A DNA stretch of 64,000 nucleotides from Gallionella sp. (GTDB lineage: Bacteria > Pseudomonadota > Gammaproteobacteria > Burkholderiales > Gallionellaceae). The DNA lies in the NCBI GenBank assembly GCA_023229845.1, contig JALNYK010000005.1, positions 50,925 through 114,924 on the forward strand, read 5' to 3'. The notes beneath the pieces were generated by a model. That model was not told where the DNA came from, did not search any database, and saw only the letters and a program-made list of their open reading frames with translations. The first letter of the stretch is position 1, and each line of letters opens with the position of its first letter. The position numbers and the translations under genes were made by a program. Shown here one piece after another: positions 59,718 to 64,000 of the stretch.

Positions 59718-62429
59718 ATGGGAAAAATGAACATAGCGCAATTTGCGACTGAACTGGGATTGCCGGTCGCCTTGTTGCTCGAGCAGCTTAAAGCCGCCGG
59801 GGTCACCAAGGAACAAGACTCCGACCTGGTTTCCGAAAAGGACAAGGCGCAGTTGCTGGAGCACCTGCGTCAAGCGCATGGCGGCGACAAACCGGCCAAG
59901 AAAATCACGCTGACTCGTCGCGAAACGACTGAGATCAAGAAGGCGGACAGCACCGGTCGTGCACGCACCATCCAGGTGGAAGTGCGCAAGCGCCGTGTAG
60001 TGGCCCCTGTCGGCGATGCCGCCGTGGTGGTGGAAGAGCCAGCTGCAGCACCTAGAGTCGAGCCGGTCAAGGTGCTGGGTGAACAGGAATTGGCCGCACG
60101 TGAACAGGAGGCGCGCCTGCAAGCCGAATTGGCTGAGCGACAAGCTGCCGAGTTGCAGGTCAAACGTGCTCGCAGCAAGACCAAGGCCGAAGCCGAAACT
60201 GAAATTGAAACTGTTGCCGAGGCTGTAGCCGAGGTGGGAGAAAGCAAGCCCGAGGTTGCCGAGCCGGTGGCGGTAGCCAAGCCGGTCGAACAGGCGCCGA
60301 CACCCATGATCGGTGCGCCGGTTGCGCGCCGCGTGGCCAAACCGGTTGAAAAGCCAGTCGAGAAGCCGGTTGAAAAGCCGGTAGCCGCCGCCGTTGCACC
60401 TGCTGCAGCGACCGAGGGTACGTTGCACAAGCCGGCGCCGAAGCCGGGCGACAAAGTCGAACGTTTCACCCGCGCCGCGAAGCCCGGCGTGAAGCAGGCC
60501 GACAAGCGCGAAGAGCCTAGTTCGCACAAGCGTCCGCCAGCCAAGTCCGATGCGGGCGGGCGTCCCGGCGCATGGTCCGCACCTTTGCGCGGTGGCAAGC
60601 GCGGCGACAAGCATCATGGCAAGGCCGCACCGGCTGCGGCAGGCGAGTCCTTCATGCTGCCGACCGAGCCTATCGTTCGCGAGGTGTCGGTGCCCGAGAC
60701 CATTACTGTCGCCGAGCTGGCGCAGAAGATGGCGATCAAGGCGACCGAGATTATCAAGGCCCTGATGAAGATGGGTTCGATGGTGACGATCAATCAGGTG
60801 CTCGATCAGGAGACCGCGATGATCGTGGTCGAAGAGATGGGACACATTGCCAAGGCTGCCAAGGTCGACGATCCGGACGCTTATCTGCTGGATTCCGAAG
60901 TCAATCACGATGCGGTGCTGGAGCCTCGCGCTCCGGTCGTCACCGTGATGGGTCACGTCGACCACGGTAAGACCTCGTTGCTGGATTACATCCGTCGCAG
61001 TCGCGTCGCCTCCGGCGAAGCGGGCGGCATCACGCAGCACATCGGCGCATATCACGTCGATACGCCGCGCGGCATGGTGACTTTCCTCGACACCCCGGGC
61101 CACGAAGCGTTTACCGCGATGCGTGCACGCGGCGCGAAAGCGACCGATATCGTGATTCTGGTGGTGGCTGCCGACGACGGCGTGATGCCTCAGACCAAGG
61201 AAGCTATCCACCACGCCAGAGCCGGTAACGTGCCTATCGTGGTGGCGGTGACCAAGATCGACAAACCCGATGCCAACAGCGAACGCGTCAAGCAGGAGCT
61301 GGTCGCCGAAGGCGTAGTACCGGAAGACTGGGGCGGCGACACGATGTTCGTCGAAGTCTCCTCCAAGTCCGGTCAGGGTATCGATCAGTTGCTGGAAAGC
61401 GTGTTGTTGCAAGCTGAAGTGCTGGAACTGAAGGCGCCGCGCACGACCCATGCCAAGGGCCTGGTGATCGAAGCGCGTCTGGATAAAGGCAAGGGCCCGG
61501 TGGCTACGGTGCTGGTGCAGTCCGGCACGTTGCGCCGCGGCGATTCGGTGCTGGTCGGCTCTGTGTTCGGCCGCGTCCGCGCGATGCTGGACGAGGCGGG
61601 CAAGACGATCGGCGAAGCCGGTCCGTCGATTCCGGTCGAGATTCAAGGTTTGTCCGAAGTGCCTGCCGCCGGCGAAGAGTTGATGGTGATGGCGGACGAG
61701 CGCCGTGCTCGCGAGATCGCGCTGTTCCGTCAGGGCAAGTACCGCGGCGTGAAACTGGCTAAGCAGCAGGCCGCCAAGCTGGAAAGCATGTTCGAACAGA
61801 TGGCCGAAGGCGAAGTCCGCACCTTGTCGCTGATCGTCAAGTCCGACGTGCAGGGTTCCGCCGAAGCGATTGCGCAATCGCTGCAGAAGCTGTCCACCAA
61901 CGAGGTGAAGGTCAACCTGATCCACGGCGGAGTCGGTGCTATTTCCGAGTCCGACGTCAATCTGGCGTTGGCTTCCAAGGCGATCGTGATCGGCTTCAAC
62001 ACCCGCGCCGATGCGGCTGCACGCAAGCTCGCGGAATCTTCCGGCGTGGACATCCGCTACTACAACATCATCTATGCGATGGTCGACGAGATCAAGGCGG
62101 CGTTGTCCGGGATGTTGGCCCCGGAGAAGAAGGAAAGCATTCTCGGTATGGTCGAGATCCGCCAGGTCTTTACGGTCTCCAAGGTCGGCACGATCGCCGG
62201 CTGTTATGTGCTGGAAGGCATCGTCAAGCGCGGCGCGAAGGTGCGTGTGCTGCGCAACGACGTGGTGATCCACGACGGCGAACTGGATTCGCTGAAGCGC
62301 TTCAAGGACGACGTCAAGGAAGTCAAGTTCGGCTTCGAATGCGGTCTATCGCTGAAAAACTTTAACGATCTCATCGTCGGCGACAAGCTCGAAGTGTACG
62401 AAATCGTCGAGGTCGCGCGCGCACTCTGA
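59718..62429 (+). CDS. infB: Translation initiation factor IF-2
   Basis: 903 residues. An N-terminal IF2_N helix domain (MNIAQFATELGLPVALLLEQ) is followed by a long Ala/Glu/Pro/Lys-rich linker with degenerate EKPVEKPVEKPV repeats (about 205-225). The GTPase domain has G1 GHVDHGKT (412-419), DTPGHEAF and TKIDKP, then the C1 and C2 domains. Delivers initiator tRNA. Its stop overlaps the rbfA ATG. Confidence 0.98.
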   Translation: MGKMNIAQFATELGLPVALLLEQLKAAGVTKEQDSDLVSEKDKAQLLEHLRQAHGGDKPAKKITLTRRETTEIKKADSTGRARTIQVEVRKRRVVAPVGDAAVVVEEPAAAPRVEPVKVLGEQELAAREQEARLQAELAERQAAELQVKRARSKTKAEAETEIETVAEAVAEVGESKPEVAEPVAVAKPVEQAPTPMIGAPVARRVAKPVEKPVEKPVEKPVAAAVAPAAATEGTLHKPAPKPGDKVERFTRAAKPGVKQADKREEPSSHKRPPAKSDAGGRPGAWSAPLRGGKRGDKHHGKAAPAAAGESFMLPTEPIVREVSVPETITVAELAQKMAIKATEIIKALMKMGSMVTINQVLDQETAMIVVEEMGHIAKAAKVDDPDAYLLDSEVNHDAVLEPRAPVVTVMGHVDHGKTSLLDYIRRSRVASGEAGGITQHIGAYHVDTPRGMVTFLDTPGHEAFTAMRARGAKATDIVILVVAADDGVMPQTKEAIHHARAGNVPIVVAVTKIDKPDANSERVKQELVAEGVVPEDWGGDTMFVEVSSKSGQGIDQLLESVLLQAEVLELKAPRTTHAKGLVIEARLDKGKGPVATVLVQSGTLRRGDSVLVGSVFGRVRAMLDEAGKTIGEAGPSIPVEIQGLSEVPAAGEELMVMADERRAREIALFRQGKYRGVKLAKQQAAKLESMFEQMAEGEVRTLSLIVKSDVQGSAEAIAQSLQKLSTNEVKVNLIHGGVGAISESDVNLALASKAIVIGFNTRADAAARKLAESSGVDIRYYNIIYAMVDEIKAALSGMLAPEKKESILGMVEIRQVFTVSKVGTIAGCYVLEGIVKRGAKVRVLRNDVVIHDGELDSLKRFKDDVKEVKFGFECGLSLKNFNDLIVGDKLEVYEIVEVARAL

Positions 62430-62836
62430 TGGCGAACTTTGCCAGAACCGATAGAGTCGCCCAGCAGATCCAGCGCGAGCTGGCCGAGCTGGTGCGACTC
62501 GAAATCAGCGATCCGCGCGTGCGTCTGGTGACTATCACCGGCGTCGAGGTGGCCAACGATTATTCGCATGCCAAGATTTTCTTCACTCGTCTGGACGGCA
62601 AGCATGAGGAAGCGCAGCAAGGACTGGAGCGGGCAGGCGGTTTTCTGCGCAGCCAGCTCGCGCGCAGCCTGAAGCTGCGCATCATGCCGCAGCTGCATTT
62701 CGTCTTCGATGCTTCCGTCGAGCGGGGCAGCAATCTGTCGCAACTCATCGATCGGGCGGTGGCCAGCGATCAGCAGATGATCGACCATTCTGACGATCAG
62801 CAGCCGGACGACAAACAGCCGGACGACAAGCAGTAA
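62429..62836 (+). CDS. rbfA: Ribosome-binding factor A
   Basis: 135 residues. RVAQQIQRELAELVRLEISDPRV, then VANDYSHAKIFF and LRIMPQLHFVFD, in the KH-like fold order. Cold-shock 30S maturation factor. The C-terminal tail DDQQPDDKQPDDKQ is a short tandem acidic repeat, not part of the conserved fold. truB starts 8 bases later. Confidence 0.95.
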   Translation: MANFARTDRVAQQIQRELAELVRLEISDPRVRLVTITGVEVANDYSHAKIFFTRLDGKHEEAQQGLERAGGFLRSQLARSLKLRIMPQLHFVFDASVERGSNLSQLIDRAVASDQQMIDHSDDQQPDDKQPDDKQ

Positions 62837-62843
62837 TTCCATC

Positions 62844-63794
62844 ATGGCACGGACTTACCGCCCGCTGGACGGCGTGCTGCTGTTCGACAAATCGCTGGAG
62901 CTGAGCTCCAACACCGCATTGCAAAAAGTCCGCCGCCTGTTGCAGGCGGAAAAGGCGGGCCACACCGGTACGCTGGATCCGCTCGCCACCGGCCTGTTGC
63001 CGATCTGTTTCGGCGAGGCGACCAAGTATTCCACCGCGCTGCTGGATGCAGACAAGACCTATCGCGCGACGCTGCGTCTGGGGCAGGTCACGACCACCGG
63101 CGATGCGGAAGGCGAGATCGTCAGCGAATCGCCGGTCGCGGTTACGCAGGCGGATATCGATGCCGTATTGGTAAAATTTCGCGGCGCGATCAAGCAATTG
63201 CCGCCGATGCACAGTGCGTTGAAGCATCAGGGCAAGCCGCTGTACGAATACATCCGCAAGGGTGAGACGATAGAGCGCGAATTGCGCGACGTGGTGATAC
63301 ACGAACTGCTGCAGGAGCGTTTCGAGGGCTATGAACTCGATATCGCGGTGCGCTGCAGCAAGGGCACTTATGTGCGCACGCTGGGCGAGGACATCGGCGC
63401 GGCGCTGGGCTGCGGCGCGCACCTGACGGCGCTGCGCCGCACCGCGATCGCCCATTTCGACCTGAGCGACGCCTGCGACATGGCGCAGCTGGAAGAGATG
63501 AGCATGGAGCAACGCGAGGCTCGCGTGCTGCCCGTCGATTGCCTGATGCCGGACATGCCGAAATTGCAGCTGGACGAGGTGCAGATCAAACGTCTGGCAC
63601 AGGGGCAACGGCTTGGGCTGGACACCGGCTTGCCGGATGGAAAGATTGCCCTGTATGGGCCGCAGGGCTTTGTTGGCCTGGGGTTGTTGCAAGGTCGCCG
63701 GCTTGCACCGGATCGATTGTTGTCCAGCGTGGCCAAACAGGCCGCGCAAACCGTTTCACAAACCGTCCTCAGTGAAAATATTGGGGTTGAGTAA
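62844..63794 (+). CDS. truB: tRNA pseudouridine(55) synthase TruB
   Basis: 316 residues. Catalytic D45 in GHTGTLDPLATGLLPIC, KTYRATLRLG, PPMHSALKHQGKPLYEY, CSKGTYVRTLGEDIG and a C-terminal PUA domain. Forms pseudouridine 55 in the T-loop of tRNAs. Last gene of the operon before the rpsO promoter. Confidence 0.97.
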   Translation: MARTYRPLDGVLLFDKSLELSSNTALQKVRRLLQAEKAGHTGTLDPLATGLLPICFGEATKYSTALLDADKTYRATLRLGQVTTTGDAEGEIVSESPVAVTQADIDAVLVKFRGAIKQLPPMHSALKHQGKPLYEYIRKGETIERELRDVVIHELLQERFEGYELDIAVRCSKGTYVRTLGEDIGAALGCGAHLTALRRTAIAHFDLSDACDMAQLEEMSMEQREARVLPVDCLMPDMPKLQLDEVQIKRLAQGQRLGLDTGLPDGKIALYGPQGFVGLGLLQGRRLAPDRLLSSVAKQAAQTVSQTVLSENIGVE

Positions 63795-63816
63795 CAGGCC
63801 CGATAAAGGGTAGAAT
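63787..63816 (+). promoter_or_regulatory. Promoter of rpsO
   Basis: TTGAGT (63787-63792), overlapping the truB stop, an 18-base spacer and TAGAAT (63811-63816). AGGAG precedes the rpsO ATG. Confidence 0.6.
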
Positions 63817-63845
63817 GCCGCACTTTTTTTAGGAGAGTAAAACCA

Positions 63846-64000
63846 ATGGCAATTACAGCCGCGCAAAAAGCGCAAATCGTTTCCGACTTTCAGCGCGCCA
63901 AGAGCGACACCGGTTCTCCGGAAGTACAAGTAGCGCTGATCACCGCACGCATCAGCTATTTGACTGATCACTTCAAAGAAAATGCCAAGGATCACCATTC
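63846..64000 (+). CDS. rpsO: 30S ribosomal protein S15, N-terminal part (3' truncated by window)
   Basis: 51 residues are visible of the usual 89. ITAAQKAQIVSDFQRAKSDT, GSPEVQVALITARISYLTDH and FKENAKDHH match S15. TTAGGAGAG lies before the ATG. Conserved position after truB. Confidence 0.96.
   Translation, partial: MAITAAQKAQIVSDFQRAKSDTGSPEVQVALITARISYLTDHFKENAKDHH

Noticed and set aside
58386..62273. 1295-residue open frame on the minus strand opposite nusA and infB
   Set aside because: It is the antisense image of two certain genes in high-GC DNA, rich in His/Gln/Arg as such shadows are, and has no family resemblance.

Overview
The window is a stretch of bacterial chromosome of roughly 60% GC. 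Gene content and order point to a betaproteobacterium, most probably of the Nitrosomonadales/Gallionellaceae type. The evidence is a complete System I cytochrome c maturation operon, the block rpsB-tsf-pyrH-frr-uppS-cdsA-dxr-rseP-bamA-skp-lpxD-fabZ-lpxA-lpxB-rnhB, pyruvate phosphate dikinase, and rimP-nusA-infB-rbfA-truB-rpsO. The taxon is an inference from synteny and protein character; no rRNA or tRNA gene is present to confirm it.

Layout. 1-3120: 3' part of a PilY1-type pilus-associated protein with four tandem beta-rich modules. 3231-4550 (-): an unusual enzyme, tentatively a FabMG-type enoyl-ACP reductase. 4777-11772: ccmABCDEFGHI, tightly overlapped. 11895-12102: a promoter, hairpins and terminator without an ORF (candidate small RNA). 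12412-15858: an MCE-type lipid ABC transporter (STAS-permease, ATPase, MlaD, lipoprotein). 15870-17028: a palindromic repeat followed by two low-GC ORFs, each closed by an attC-like site, i.e. a two-cassette integron-like array without a visible integrase. 17224-18480 (-): DUF5996 and UBP zinc-finger proteins. 18866-22377: a periplasmic binding protein overlapping a hybrid histidine kinase. 22541-24246 (-): rlmM and a TRIC/UPF0126 channel. 24384-26019: HAD phosphatase and SppA peptidase. 26027-26340: repeat cluster. 26347-28434 (-): DUF255 thioredoxin-like protein. 28514-33692: tesA, divergent from a ybbA/ybbP-type ABC exporter; that transporter operon is split by a toxin-antitoxin pair, a fragment of an ABC gene and a HEPN-like gene. 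33804-34925 (-): EF-hand-rich protein.

35100-49799 is the housekeeping block for translation (S2, EF-Ts, RRF), UMP kinase, isoprenoid and phospholipid precursors (UppS, CdsA, DXR), outer-membrane assembly (RseP, BamA, Skp) and lipid A (LpxD, FabZ, LpxA, LpxB), ending with RNase HII and a CopD-like membrane protein. 50228-57522 carries ppdK, greB, glnB, guaB and guaA, mostly as single transcription units separated by repeats. 57750-64000 is the rimP-nusA-infB-rbfA-truB operon and the start of rpsO.

The most unusual parts are the accessory insertions: the attC-bounded cassettes, the split ybbA/ybbP operon, palindromic repeats lying in frame inside two protein-coding genes, and the candidate small RNA downstream of ccmI. 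These are sequence-based inferences, and the tests that would settle each one are given with the findings.
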